64,000 nt of DNA, taken from positions 33,501-97,500 of the forward strand of contig ADNK01002059.1 of NCBI GenBank assembly GCA_000320545.1. The letters run 5' to 3'. Made by a program: the position numbers and the translations under genes. Below, one piece after another: positions 11,842 to 23,300 of this stretch. Source of the DNA: Bigelowiella natans CCMP2755. Lineage: Eukaryota; Cercozoa; Chlorarachniophyceae. The notes beneath the pieces were generated by a model. That model had not been told where the DNA came from. It saw nothing but the letters and a program-made list of their open reading frames with translations, and did not search any database. The stretch's first letter is position 1; each line of letters begins with the position of its first letter.

Positions 11842-12594
11842 CGTGTGTGCGTGCAACCTCGAAGTGGCGCACAAATTTATCAATCTCAGGTTTCAGAACC
11901 GTGGAATGGTCCAAAAGATACTTAAGTATCTCCGTGTATTCTGCGATGAATCAATTGCAAATTAAACAAAGATCAAAACTATTCTTGACATATTGAGAGA
12001 AGGATAGATGAGAAAAAATACCATTCAGAAGCAATTCAGATTCCGACCTCGACATTATTTTTGAACTTAAATAGTCAAGTGCCTTTTTAAAATGCGGGAG
12101 ATGTAAATTAATGACAACGATAACGTTGTACTGAATGATGAATAATTATTATGGTATCGATATGATAATGGTGGCGAAATTTGATTATAATGGTAATAAT
12201 GATAAAGATTGGATTCTGAAGTAAAGATGCTGAACCAAGCAATATCAAATCGAATCATTCAAGAAATCACCTTGTTTACTGTCCCAAGAGTAGAAATCAT
12301 CGTTTGATTTTGAATGTCAACACCTGCTATGAGAAGGCTTCTTCTCTTTTGGTTCAGTGATGATGATGGGTCGGAAATGATGGCAGCCAACCCTTCACTC
12401 TGTCTATTAGCCATTGCTGCAGAAGGCAAGCCTGAAGTTAATGCCATTCCGCTACTAGTGGAAGAAGTAGAAGTAGCAGCAGTAGCCGTTGTAGAAGTAG
12501 ACAGTGTATTGGAGGTTGCGGAATTAGGAAGTTGGGTTTGCGTCCGTTCTTTGCCGTCCTTCCCAAACAGAGAGGCAGCTAGGTTGCCCCACAT
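11256..12594 (-). CDS. Coiled-coil protein of unknown function, 239 aa
   Basis: Six exons (12594-12271, 12082-12022, 11940-11858, 11628-11575, 11516-11450, 11386-11256) join in a single frame of 240 codons including TAA, with GT-AG introns throughout. The N-terminal 108 residues start MWGNLAASLFGKDGKERTQ and continue through a Ser/Thr/Ala-rich low-complexity stretch. The rest is almost entirely helical and charged (KALDYLSSKIMSRSESELLL, EYTEILKYLLDHSTVL, EMERALDEIFEISN, ENALADAEAQLQKSS), predicted coiled coil, ending QQIREM. There is no membrane segment. The N-terminal WGNL and long C-terminal coil recall vesicle-tethering or scaffold proteins, but I do not recognise the family and assign no function. 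(TA)n and (GT)n runs at about 11758-11837 lie in intron 3. Confidence 0.78.
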
Positions 12595-13126
12595 TTTGGT
12601 TACTCGCGAACGAAAATGATACCGAAGCTTCTTAGTACTACAGGAATTTAGTGCAAGGATTTTAGCATGATCACCAAAGAAGTTGAAATTAGAGATGTAG
12701 CTTGCGCATACGATGATGTGTCAATGCATATACCACCTAGTGTGAGAAGCACCAGTGGGTTGATGGTTCACAAGTACTCTTTTTGCTACTTATAACCAAC
12801 TTACTACAGCGAATGGTGATGACGATGTATCAATGATTCGATGTATGGCTGATGAATGAAGAAAGGGTGATCGTTAGACAAGTCCTCCACTTCCCCTCCC
12901 CCCATTGACCAGTAGTGTACCTTCTTCTTCCTTCTTTTGAATAGTAGTAGGATGTAGTTAAGTTTAGTCAGTTCTTCTAGATCTAGTCGCATCCGTGACT
13001 CTGATGTTAGTAATGGTTCTTCTAGTCGCATCCTTGAATTTGTTGGTAGTAATGATGTTTTTTCACCAAAGTCAGAATAACTAACTAGTAGTGGACAGAA
13101 ATTCGACTGACCAGTAGCACAATAAC

Positions 13127-13189
<63 letters not shown>

Positions 13190-13387
13190 ATCAATATCAA
13201 TCAATAATCGCGCATCACTCAAGATTCCACAACCCTCCTCCCAAAAAAGTCTGCGGCATGTTCAACCCCTACTATAGCAGCACTGGCTCCAACCCTGACC
13301 TCCATCCTCTCCTTGGTAATTTGATTGTTGATATTACAACCCAAGTATCTAACCATTACTCTGATCCACCACTCCTCAGGCTTTACA
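12595..13387. promoter_or_regulatory. Divergent intergenic region with long (AAC)n tract
   Basis: This spacer lies between the start codons of the minus-strand coiled-coil gene and the plus-strand EF-hand gene. It contains a near-perfect (AAC)n microsatellite at about 13122-13189 and two similar GGTTCTTCTAGTCGCATCC-type segments near 12970-13035. No coding exon was recognised. Confidence 0.5.
13122..13189 (+). repeat. (AAC)n microsatellite
   Basis: About 21 near-perfect AAC units upstream of the EF-hand gene. Confidence 0.9.
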
Positions 13388-14442
13388 ATGGGGCTTACAA
13401 CTGGACTAGCTGCATCTCTAGGTGTGCTCTCTATCTCCGCCTCATGTAGCCCGGAGGAAAAGAAGAAGAAGAAACAACTGAAGCTGGAGTCTTCAACTGA
13501 GATTCTCCAATGGAGAGGTGGTTCATGCCTGATAAAAACTCTTCCTTGGAAAGACTTTTGTATACATATTCTACTCGTTATAAGTAATAATCTATTTCAG
13601 CAATGGGAAAGACTCAACTGTCGCCAGAACTGATGGATATTAAGAAGGAAGATAAGAAGAGCACCGACGAACTGCAGAAACTTTTCCGAAAAATGGATCT
13701 GGATAGTGATGGAAAAATCGACAAAGGTTGGTTCTTCTGGATTCTTCAATCATCTTCCCGTATCTATACCTATCTATGTGTATACGTTTGCTTAGTACTC
13801 AAAATTGTATTGAATATGTTTTTCATGGTACGCATCACCATACACATGTAGATATTATTGAAAACTATAAAATGTATACAATAAATGTATTTACATATAT
13901 AAACGTATGTTTGCGCACGGTTGTGTTTTGTACATCGCCATCTGCGTGCATATATGCATGTTTCCTCATCGCGCTCTTTCTTTTTTCTCTCCCCAGATGA
14001 ATTACGCGTCTTTTTAATCAAGATTGGGGATATTGCGGTGAACAATGAGATATCTGGTAGTAACGTGCAGGAATGATATATCTGTCACAGCTAGCGCACT
14101 CTGTATCAACCTCATTTAATTTCTCAACTCTCATTCCGTAGGCTCTAAATCTCTCACAAAATTTGTCGGTATTCCAACTCTGACGGGATATATGTCACCC
14201 ACACGGTATCAACGAGTAAAATTGGAAAACAAGCTCAACCAGCTGATGGAGAAGTATGACATCAACAACGACAAAGCGCTGGATGAGTATGAGGTAAGTA
14301 TCTATTTTGATACACTTACACTGTGACACAGTATTTTAATGTTACAAAGCTTGCACTAACTCAATATCTTCTATGACAGTTCTGGGCTTTATGTAATGAC
14401 TACCTTGCGAGCTACATTCCGATGAGACTGCAGCTCCTTTAA
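13388..14442 (+). CDS. Small two-EF-hand calcium-binding protein, 190 aa
   Basis: Five exons (13388-13559, 13601-13726, 13997-14056, 14142-14293, 14380-14442) join perfectly in phase to 191 codons. The first exon gives a short hydrophobic N-terminus (MGLTTGLAASLGVLSISASC) followed by a Lys-rich stretch; it could be a weak signal or anchor. EF-hand 1 has loop DLDSDGKIDKDE, with an intron inside the loop after the eighth residue. EF-hand 2 has loop DINNDKALDEYE, also with its intron right after the final Glu. Both loops keep the Asp/Asn and position-12 Glu ligands, so calcium binding is expected. The partner is unknown. A shorter form starting at the internal MGKTQLS is possible if exon 1 is not used. 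Confidence 0.82.
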
Positions 14443-15739
14443 GTGGAATGGTTGCTTTTACTGGTGTTACATGGATGCAACCAAAATATTCGATCGTCAT
14501 GAAACTTTCGATATTCATCGTATCAGATCTACAAGGCAGTGTACTTCCTTTGTGAGGAATCCATCGCACGTAGAAATATGAGAAATCAACTAGCAGCTGC
14601 ACGCGTGCGCGCAAAGTGCATGGGCGACACAATAGACATACATACATGTGATACACATTATACATACTAGTATGTTGCACATACTGTGTCTATAGTCATG
14701 CATAGTCGCAAATATGCGCCGACTTGGAAAGGTGCCCTTGTACCACATCAATCGCAATTGCATGTGCTGTGTGTCCGTAGTCGACTGATGAGCAACATTT
14801 GAGAAGCATGGCCACAGCGTTCGCAGCTTCCATGTTGTAATGTACTAGTGCAGGCACGCACGCTCTTTGCGATTTCTCAGAAATCCCGCACAGCTCATCT
14901 GTGCATCAATGCATCAATCGATCAATCGGCGTCAGGCGCACAAGTTCGATCACAGCAGATCTGTGGATCTGACTGGTCTGAGTTCAACAAATGAGTGGCA
15001 GTCACAACAATGGCAATGAGGTGCAGAGGGCATCGACATGCCTCACTAGCTCATTGCATGTGCTGTGGTGCACGAACGTTGAACAATCCACGGCGGAACT
15101 TCGCATTGACGTGGCGCCACACGCCGCTTCAGCGCTACTGCTCCATCGGCAATGAGTCCCCAGCACAGTCTAGCAGTGACACAGTGATCGGTCATCGCCA
15201 CGCACGCTCACGCGCTGCGCAAGGAGTGCCAGAGTGCACAAGTAAGTGAAGGATCGAGTGGACGCGAAACGATCAACAGTTGCAACTTTGCAACGATGCG
15301 AACGCACGTCAAGAAAGCGGGGGCACGACGAACGAAGAAGAACGACGAACGAAGAAACTTGACCCGCTTGAACAAGCTGGCAAGTTAGCAAGACTAGAAG
15401 TGAGTGTTGTGAACGAAACAGTGCAAGTGGTGCAGGGCTGAAGGATCGTTGGGTGTGCCGACTCTTCCAAGCCCTCCCCAAGCAGCAAGACTGTTGTGAA
15501 AGAGTTGACAGCTCTGGGCATCCGCCAGCCACAAGCACTCCTGGACTCGTGCAGACAGAAGACGTGACGACCTTCAGAGCACAAAGCCCCAGGCGAGTCT
15601 GTGAGTGGACGAAAGAACGATTGGGCAGGTCAATTCTGGAATCATGAAGCCGACACGCAAGGCGAAGAAAAACGAAAAAAAGAATGGAACGAAAAGAAAC
15701 TTTGTTGAACGACCACACCTGGACACCTCTAGACCTCCA
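14443..15739. other. Intergenic repeat island, no gene seen
   Basis: After the EF-hand gene the sequence turns TG/CA-rich, with GCGCGCA, ATGCAT and CTAG words. Open frames are present, but none has splice-compatible borders or recognisable domains. Confidence 0.5.
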
Positions 15740-16590
15740 AAGGGTTGCACGACACTTGTGAAGTGTGAAATGCAGTGCCTCGAGCTGAAAACAACACGGA
15801 CTCACTGGCCCAGCTCACCAAGTGCAGCTCACGGTGGGTTCAACTTTGAACCTGGCAATCGAGACCGCAAACTGGGCCGGAATGAGTGAAGAAAGAAACA
15901 AACAAACTGTGATGATGATCAAGCTTTCCAACGAGTTGCACAACAGAAACTTGCAAAGTGCGAAACGCAGGACCTCGAGCTGAAAACAGCGAGGAGTGAA
16001 CAACAGACAAACAAACAAACGTGATGAAGAACCACGTTTCCAAAACGTTGCACGACACTTGCAAACTGCGAAACGCAGTGCCTCGAACCAGCTAGTGAGG
16101 ACTGAACAATGAACAATGAACAATGATGATGAACGTTTCCAAAACGTTGCAAGACGTTTGCAGTGTGCGAAACGCAGTGCCTCGAAGCAGCTTTGCTGAG
16201 GTCCAGCTGGTGACTGATTGGACGTGAAAAATTGGGATTTCAGGAGTGAAACAATGAAACAATGAAACAATGATGAAAAACCACACTTCCAAAGTGTTGC
16301 AAGACACTTGCAGCGTGCAAAATGCAGTGCCTCGAACTGGTTTCAGTGAGGACTGAGACTAGCAAATCAACTAGCTGGTTTGCCAAAATGGCATGACTTG
16401 GTCATTGAGAAGCAATGACATCAGCAGCAAAGTTCTGACGGCGCAAGACCTCCACTCTGAGCAAAAACTTCCTGAAGGCCATGTCCACATGACGATCTAC
16501 GATTGGATCATCTGAGGGGGCCCCCAGCAGAATTTTGGTTTTGGAGGAGTCTGGAGCGTCAAAGAATGAAGAGTGGCGGGAAGAAGCTGA
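15740..16590 (-). repeat. Composite dispersed repeat, copy B, with a five-unit internal array
   Basis: Read on the minus strand, it starts (16580-16420) with a peptide-like segment KTKILLGAPSDDP...AFRKFLLRVEVLRR matching copy A. It then carries five diverged units, each with TTGCA-GAC-CTTGCA...GCGAAACGCAGTGCCTCGA read on the plus strand, at about 15740, 15935, 16045, 16145 and 16295. Spacings are about 190, 110, 100 and 150 bp. Between units are CAATGAACAATGAA-type runs. Order and orientation of the two parts agree with copy A. Confidence 0.7.
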
Positions 16591-17124
16591 ACCCAGAGTT
16601 GATGTCATGTGCGAGAGAAGCTTGCATCTCTCTGCATTCAAGTGAACACATGTGTTTCAATTCATTCTTGGTAGGATTTCGGAGTGTAGAACATTTGCTA
16701 AAACCCTTCATTTGGTTTGGAAAATAATCGCAACGACGCGAAAAAGTGCCCATCAATAAACATTTTTCCCCCTTTGGAGCGATTTTGCTAAAACTCTCTA
16801 ATGATGATAATGATGAATGATGTGAGAAAACTTCCTGACTGATATCATCATATCCGTTGCAAGAAACCACCAAATGTTATTTGTAGTAGATCTAGGATTG
16901 ATTTTCCTCATGAGACAATTGATTCATCCAAGTCGCATGATATGAAACGGAATGCGTTTTTCCTACGTCATACTGTGATATTTATCGGCGTGCACCTATC
17001 ACCATTTTCGAAAAAGACGAAAGAACTGCACTCTCCCCCGCTCCTACGAGATCTAATTTTATCCCTCCTCTCTGCTTAGTCTGCGAATATTTACAAAAAG
17101 GAAAGAAACATCGACACTGAAGAA
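16591..17124. other. Upstream flank of the RS-rich gene
   Basis: No gene seen. The second half is AT-rich and lies directly upstream of the ATG at 17125, so it probably holds that promoter. Confidence 0.4.
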
Positions 17125-17942
17125 ATGACTATCGGGTTGGATTATAGTACGTTCGTTATCCTGCCAAATGCTAGGAATGCTAGGCCAGGGATGTTACATT
17201 TGCAGCAAAATGGTGGGATCGCACGCAAAACCAGAAGTGGTGAAGATAGTTTTCTCGATCACCAAGTGGTCGGAAGTGTTGCAGATGAGACATCAATGCG
17301 TCGCGGCCATTCGTATCGGTCTGGCAGTTCGGAACGACGGGTGATTATTGCACATTGTATACAATGTGTGCGGTGCGGTGCGTGCGTATATTTGGACGAT
17401 ATGATTTAGATAAGGGGGGGGTGTACGCCGTAAGCATAAGTGAAGCATAAAGGATAGGAGCTTGAATGCTGTTCGTCTCCCCAAAATAAGTTTGTGAGAT
17501 ATGAGGGTTGATGTGGAGGGGGGTGAGTGGTGAGAATATCATGATTATTTTAGCTATAAACATTCTATCTCAATTATGAATGATGGTCATAAAATATTAG
17601 GCGTCGTCCCAATCTGGACTTTCAGCCGATGCCCCCTCCTTCGTTCCCAGTAGAAATTTGAGAAGAAGTAAAAATATAGGAATAGGAAGAAGACCACGCA
17701 ATTCAAGAGATTTTTCAAGCGGACGGTCTCGAAGCCCATCACTTCCAACAAACTATTATTCTCCACCAGAACGCGCCTATTCCCCACCACAGCGGGCATA
17801 TTCCCCACCCCAGGGTGTTTCATCTACATTTTCAGGAGTTAGACCCTATCTTCCTCCACATCGTCGGGGTTCATCATCATCTTATTCATCGCATTCTTCA
17901 AGCCGTTCGTCATCTTACTCTCCTCATAGTCGGAGAAAGTAA
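17125..17942 (+). CDS. Small RS/SP-rich protein, possible splicing-factor-like tail
   Basis: Exons 17125-17340 and 17601-17942 join in phase 0 across a GT-AG intron, giving about 185 residues. The N-terminal half (MTIGLDYSTFVILPNARNAR...) is not recognised. The C-terminal half is Arg/Ser/Pro-rich: RRPRNSRDFSSGRSRSPS, then three tandem YSPP(E/Q)RAYSPPQ-like repeats, and ends in a dense Ser run with SRSSSYSPHSRRK. RS tails of this kind are typical of SR splicing factors and other phosphorylated nuclear proteins, but no RRM or zinc knuckle is present. An upstream exon carrying such a domain cannot be excluded. Confidence 0.65.
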
Positions 17943-19372
17943 GCTATGATTATACTTACCTTTCTCACACAAAGAGATGCACAACATATATGTGTGTGTT
18001 TGTATTATTAGATGTCCATATTAGTGGCACATGTACGTTGGAATGTGCAACATTAAAAATCGGCGAGTCGGGCTGCATTTTTGGATAGCATTCAAAACGA
18101 GCTTTTAACTTAGTCGCAAAAATTAGATTTTCATAATCTGTTTCCGGGCAGATTTTGCACGAATAAATTGAGTTTAATAACATAAGGTCATGATGCTCGG
18201 TGCATCTACACTTCACAATCTTAATGTCTACCGATGTGTGAATCGAGAGGGCTGCGCGTTGAAGCAGCAAATCATTTCAACAAAATGAGATTTTGCATCT
18301 AGTGCCATCAGCTCAAATCATTAGATTTTTTTTCTTACCTTTGATTTGCGCCATGCAGCACGAAAAAAATGAACCTGTGATGTGCTACTACTGCCAGTGT
18401 GACACGGAGAATATCTAATCTATGGCGCTGTGCGCTATATAGCCGCTGTAGCATCTAGCTAGAGCATGTCCAAGATGTGCGCACTTAATGCGAATTGTTC
18501 TGGTAGAAAAGAGTGAAAACATGCAACCATTCTAGTATTGCTAGATTGTGCGTGCAAGATGGATGCAATGGAGTTATCGCCATCGTTGATTGATGAATCT
18601 TTTGTTTCAATAACAGCAGTCATCCTGATCGATATTCGTGGGCATGCAAAGCCCAAGCTAGCAAGTAGCAGCTCTAGAGCTACAGCGCTTGCTAGCTTGC
18701 ACTGCATCTATTTTGTTTCTGCTTTTGTGCTTTTGCGTGCGAGTTCACTTTGGTCATTTGGACTAGTTCTAGAGTTCAGCTAGAGGATCCACATCATGCT
18801 AGCATGCTCGTATCTAGGTATGTCGTCGATGCCGCGCCGCATGCGCATCAACGCTAGACGCTAGAACGGTTCGTGCTTGCGTCCTTTTGTTCAGCTGTCA
18901 TTGGTCGTCTGGTGTCGTCATTGTGCGGTCCACAATGGCATTCTAGCATTGCATTGGTTTCGTTGTCTGAGCTGTTGGTGTGCTCACATGCGTCGCATTG
19001 CAGGAGACTGCAAGAGATGGTCTGTGTCTTTCATGATCACGACACCATGCCACGTGTGTCATTGCACGTTGCGTCTGCTTCTTCGTGACATCCACGGTGC
19101 AACATGAAGCTTCCGAGATTGTCCACGCCGCTAGGCCGCTGCAGATGGTCCGCATCCACTAGTCCATGTGGTAGCAATGCTAGGTAGCTTCATTGTTTTG
19201 ATGCCTGCCAGCAAGAGACACGGGTGCACCTCTGGACTTGCATGCTGGCATGGCTAGATGTGTGTAGCCTCATGGGGTCATGTAGCGCACGCACGTGCGA
19301 ACATGTGCAGTTCCATGCACGCATTCTTGACCACATGTGCCATGACCGCGCATTGTGCGCATGTTTTTGCCC
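17943..19372. other. Intergenic island upstream of the retrotransposon
   Basis: No gene recognised. AT-rich to about 18400, then TG/CA/CTAG-rich. A hairpin-forming inverted repeat has arms AAGCTAGCAAG (18655-18665) and CTTGCTAGCTT (18688-18698) around CTCTAGAG. Confidence 0.5.
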
Positions 19373-19377
19373 ACACG

Positions 19378-20310
19378 TGTAGTTGCACATCATCCTGATG
19401 TGCAAATGCATGTCGCGCCTGGTCATGGCGGACACAGCGTGGCGCGCACAGGCGCCCATTGTCATCACATTGGCGCCTGCATTGGCGCCTCTTTGGTTGC
19501 ATTGGCGCCTGCATTGGCGCTTGTTTGGCGGCCCGTTGGCAAGGGGCGCTTGGGACGTGACCGGTCATCATCACGACGAGCGGTTGTCGTTGCGGTCACT
19601 GTCGTCATCAACATTGCGACAAGCGGTTGTCGCAATGGTCGTTGTCACGATGAGCGGTTGTCGCAATGGTGCGGAGGTGACAACTTGGTTGCCGGCGGAG
19701 GCGGTGATGAGTCAGTTGCCAAAGGGGGCTGCGACAGGAGCAGCAAGTTTGTTGTCATCATCAACAAACAAGTCAACAGAGAGGGGATTGAACGGAGGGG
19801 ATTGCCTCCGTTTGATCGCAGAGGGAAGCGAACGGAGGGGATTGCCTCCGCATCAAATTGAGTCCAGGAGACCGATTGAGAGGGAAGTGAACGGAGGGGA
19901 TTGCAGTTGGCAAACGGCAATCACACCTCCACAATTGAACTGAACGGCGGTGGGCCGAAAGGAAGCAGAGGCAGAGATGCGAAGAGGACGAAGAGCAAGC
20001 AACGACCCCAGGGAGGTGTCGGTGCGAGGCAGGGAGAGGCAAGACAGCGTCGAGAGGGTGTTGCCTGATCGGGTGGTGTTTCAGACGGAGTTCTGGCATT
20101 CGCAATTGTTGAGAGTGGGCAGGAATCACACCGGCGACGGCGCCGGTGAACGTTCAGATGATCCTGCATCCTCAGTGTCAATGGGGATTGACACTGGTGC
20201 CAATTGTTTGACGTTCAATGGTGTTCATCAAAGGTTCACGTTTTCCGTTGATTGTTCCGATGTTGCGCGACGTGTTGCGGGCGCAAGCGCGGCGCAGAGG
20301 GACAATTGCA
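19378..20310 (+). repeat. 5' LTR, 933 bp
   Basis: A TG...CA-bounded direct repeat of 25700-26676. Near its start are four CATTGGCGC copies, three extending to TTGGCGCC. The middle has CGACAAGCGGTTGTCG palindromic words. The second half has GGAGGGGATTGCCTCCG-type repeats. This copy has one fewer of the roughly 40-bp GAACGGAGGGG units than the 3' LTR. Confidence 0.92.
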
Positions 20311-20311
20311 C

Positions 20312-20329
20312 TGGCAGCGGCGAAGCAAC
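20312..20329 (+). promoter_or_regulatory. Putative primer-binding site
   Basis: TGGCAGCGGCGAAGCAAC begins one base after the 5' LTR. Its TGG start fits a tRNA CCA end. The matching tRNA cannot be identified from this window. Confidence 0.5.
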
Positions 20330-20335
20330 GAGAGG

Positions 20336-23300
20336 ATGGAAAGAGGAATGAATGCGAGAAATGCAAGGAGGTCAGGCTCTGCTGACGGGATGAGGTCAGA
20401 GCCTGCGGACGGAACGACGGAGGAGAAAGTGCGACCTGGTTCGTTGGAGAGCTTGCAGGGGCAAGCAAGATTGGAAACGAGGGTGAGCGTGCCATCGGAC
20501 GAAGTGTTCCGCAAATTGTTGCGAGCGGGGGCAGCTCAGGAGGGTTTGAAAATGGACATGGAAAGAGAGACGGCAACATTGAGTGACAACAAAGAAAGCA
20601 GGACGTTCTTCTTCAAAAGGTTTGAAAAGAAAGGGATCACGGAAGAGGTGTGGGAATGGTTCCCAGCTCATCCGGAAGGTGCAGATGTGGCAGTGGAAGC
20701 ATCGGAGTCGGAATCAACGTCGGCAAATGGTCCAGAAGTGGTGGACGACAGGAAAGTGAGTCAAAAAGCAAAGGCGTTGGAATCCTTTGGTGGATCCACA
20801 AAGGCAAAAGCGCAGTCGCTTGATCCGGCCAAGACTCATGCTGCTGACTTCAGAAGGGCAGCTGGAGACTTGGAGAGCAAAGTGAAAGGACACGTGCAAC
20901 CACTGGGCACTTCAATGGAGTGGGGTTGCAATTGCTTCAGAGCTTCTCTCTCCTTGGCAGCGAGAAAGCGCACAGATGATTGCTTTGGAGAGGAGCCAGG
21001 AGAAGAGCCTGGTTGTGAGGAGAGGCTGAGTGAAGCTGCAAGACACTTGTGCGACGAGACATCGGAAAGTGAATTCCGGAGGAATTGTGAGGATGAATTT
21101 CGCAGATTGGAAAGGAAAAACTGCAAGTTTGTGGATGCCATGAGCAGCAGTTGCGTGAGGTTGCGTGGCTGGTTTCCGGGAACAAAACCGGACTTCGAAG
21201 ACCAGAGGTTGGACTTCGAAAGGCTGCTCAAGAAACACAGGTTTGCAAAGGAATTGCAATCAGCTGTGTCAAACGTGAGCTTCAATGGGGATTGTGACAG
21301 CATGGTGAGTTTCTTGAGGCAAAGAGAAAAGATGCCAGCTGAAAGCTTCCTCCCCAAAGCTCCGCACGTTCAGAAAAAGAAATGGGAGGTGAGCAGTGCA
21401 TGCACGGAGTGTCTCATGGGAAAATGCAAGAAGGGGAAGGAGTGTCACAAGAAGCACGAGGGAAAACCCGCACGTCGCTTCTTTCACAAAAAGGGAACTT
21501 GCAGATTCGGAGATGGATGCAAGTGCAGGCATGCAAAGGAGCTGCCAGGAGAAAAGAAAGATTGGAAACCCAACAGAGGAAAATCCCTGGGAATTGATGC
21601 AGGGGATGTGCAGCACAAGGCAGCCAAGGATGAACCCAATCCCAATCCCGCAAAGAAGGAGAAAGAAGTTGCCTGGGATGAGCTCTCCCTGGAGCTCACT
21701 GCGGTGAATCTGGCTGAGTTGGCGGAGTCAATGTCGAAGCCCTGTGAAGAGGATCCGACCCTGAGAAGAAGAAGAAAGGCATCAGTCCACTTGGAGGGGT
21801 CCAAAGGGGTGTTCAAAGGGAAGGCGTTGGTGGACAGTGGTTCACAACCCACCTCCGTGCACGCATCGGTGTTGCAGAAGTTTGAAAAGCTGGGCATTCC
21901 TTTCACTTTCGCAGCTAGGAAACAACGTGCAAGGTCTTTCAATGGGGGAGCAAGTGAAACTCTGGGAGAGGCTGCGTTCGAAGTGAAATTCAGAGAGGCG
22001 AAAAGCAAGGCCAGTCACATCAAAGTGAAAACGTGGGCAACAGTGACAAAGGCAACGGTTGCGCATGATTTCCCAACAGGGATGGACGTGCAAAACCTGT
22101 GTTCGATGGCGGTCCACGGTGACCCTGACCCCAAGCTCCGGAGACTGACGGTGCTGAACAAAGAGACAGAATCACAACCGTGCAGTCAAAAAGGGGAGGG
22201 ATGCATTGCATCGGAACTGAAATTGCTGTCATCAGAACTGCCAGAAATGTGGGATGTGAACAAGCCAGATGTGTCCAACAATCGTGAGGCAGCTGAAGCC
22301 ACATCGTCCACACCACCCACTTTTGAGTCCTTGGCAGACGCTCCAGACCAAAGGCCACACAAAGTGGAGAATGGCTGTCAATTCATCACGGAAGAGGAAG
22401 CTGGGAAGGGGGTTTCTGAAATCATGGGGGCAACTGCCTTTCCGGATCAGGCAGCCACTGCGAACAAGGACGTCACGGAAGATCCTGCAATGGTGAGCCC
22501 ATTGGACAGAATCGAAAGTGAGATGAAGTGCGGTGACAGTGTGATGGACACAAAGGAACAGTTCTGGCATGTGCGTTTCACGTTGTGTCGCTTTCAGAGG
22601 GCATTCGTGAAGGAGCTCAGCAGGTGCGGGGGCTTCAGGAGTGAACCGCGTGATGTGTTGCCTTGGTTGAAGCCAGGAGTGAAGCCATTGAGGCAGCAGC
22701 CTCATCGATTGCCGCCGGATGAGCTGATGACACTCAAGGAGGCAGTCAAGCAACTGTGTGACGCTGACGTGTTCTGCAAAGTGGATGACACGGACACGAA
22801 ATGGGCTTCACCTGGGTTCCCAGCATGGGACAAAGGAAAGACGATGCCCAGGGTGGTGGCAGCCATGCAAAAACTCAACGACTTGTGCAAATTGCAGCAC
22901 AATGTTGCACCCATCACAGAGGTCACGCTCACGAGAGTTCTCAACTCTCCACGGAACGCACACAGTGACGCCAAAGGGGGACACAGACAAGTGCCATGCA
23001 CCATCATGACACAAAGAATGTTCACCATGGTGGTCCTCTGGGGTGCCTTTGCGTCGAACTCGTTGCCCGTGGGTTGCAAAAACTCAGTGCAAACGTTCTG
23101 TGAGAAGGTGGATGAGGTGTGCTCCGAGTTGAAGGACACGGCAACGCACGTGGATGACGTGACTGACACGGGGGTCAATCACCTTGCTGGTTGCTTGGAA
23201 TTCACTGAGCACCTGAGCAAGTGTGAAGAGAAAAATTCAAAGCTGAGTGCAAAGAAGTTGCAAGTGTTTCCAAGGAAGGCACAAACATTGGGGTTGCTGA

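Noticed and set aside
18459-19574. Multiple 60-100 codon frames in 18.4-19.6 kb
   Set aside because: His/Cys/Met-rich translations of CATG/TGCA words on both strands, without splice signals or conserved motifs.
19383-20250. Open frames inside the LTRs (19355-19943, 25700-26226) as separate proteins
   Set aside because: They follow repeats of the LTR in three frames, and the second is read-through of pol. No protein-like composition.
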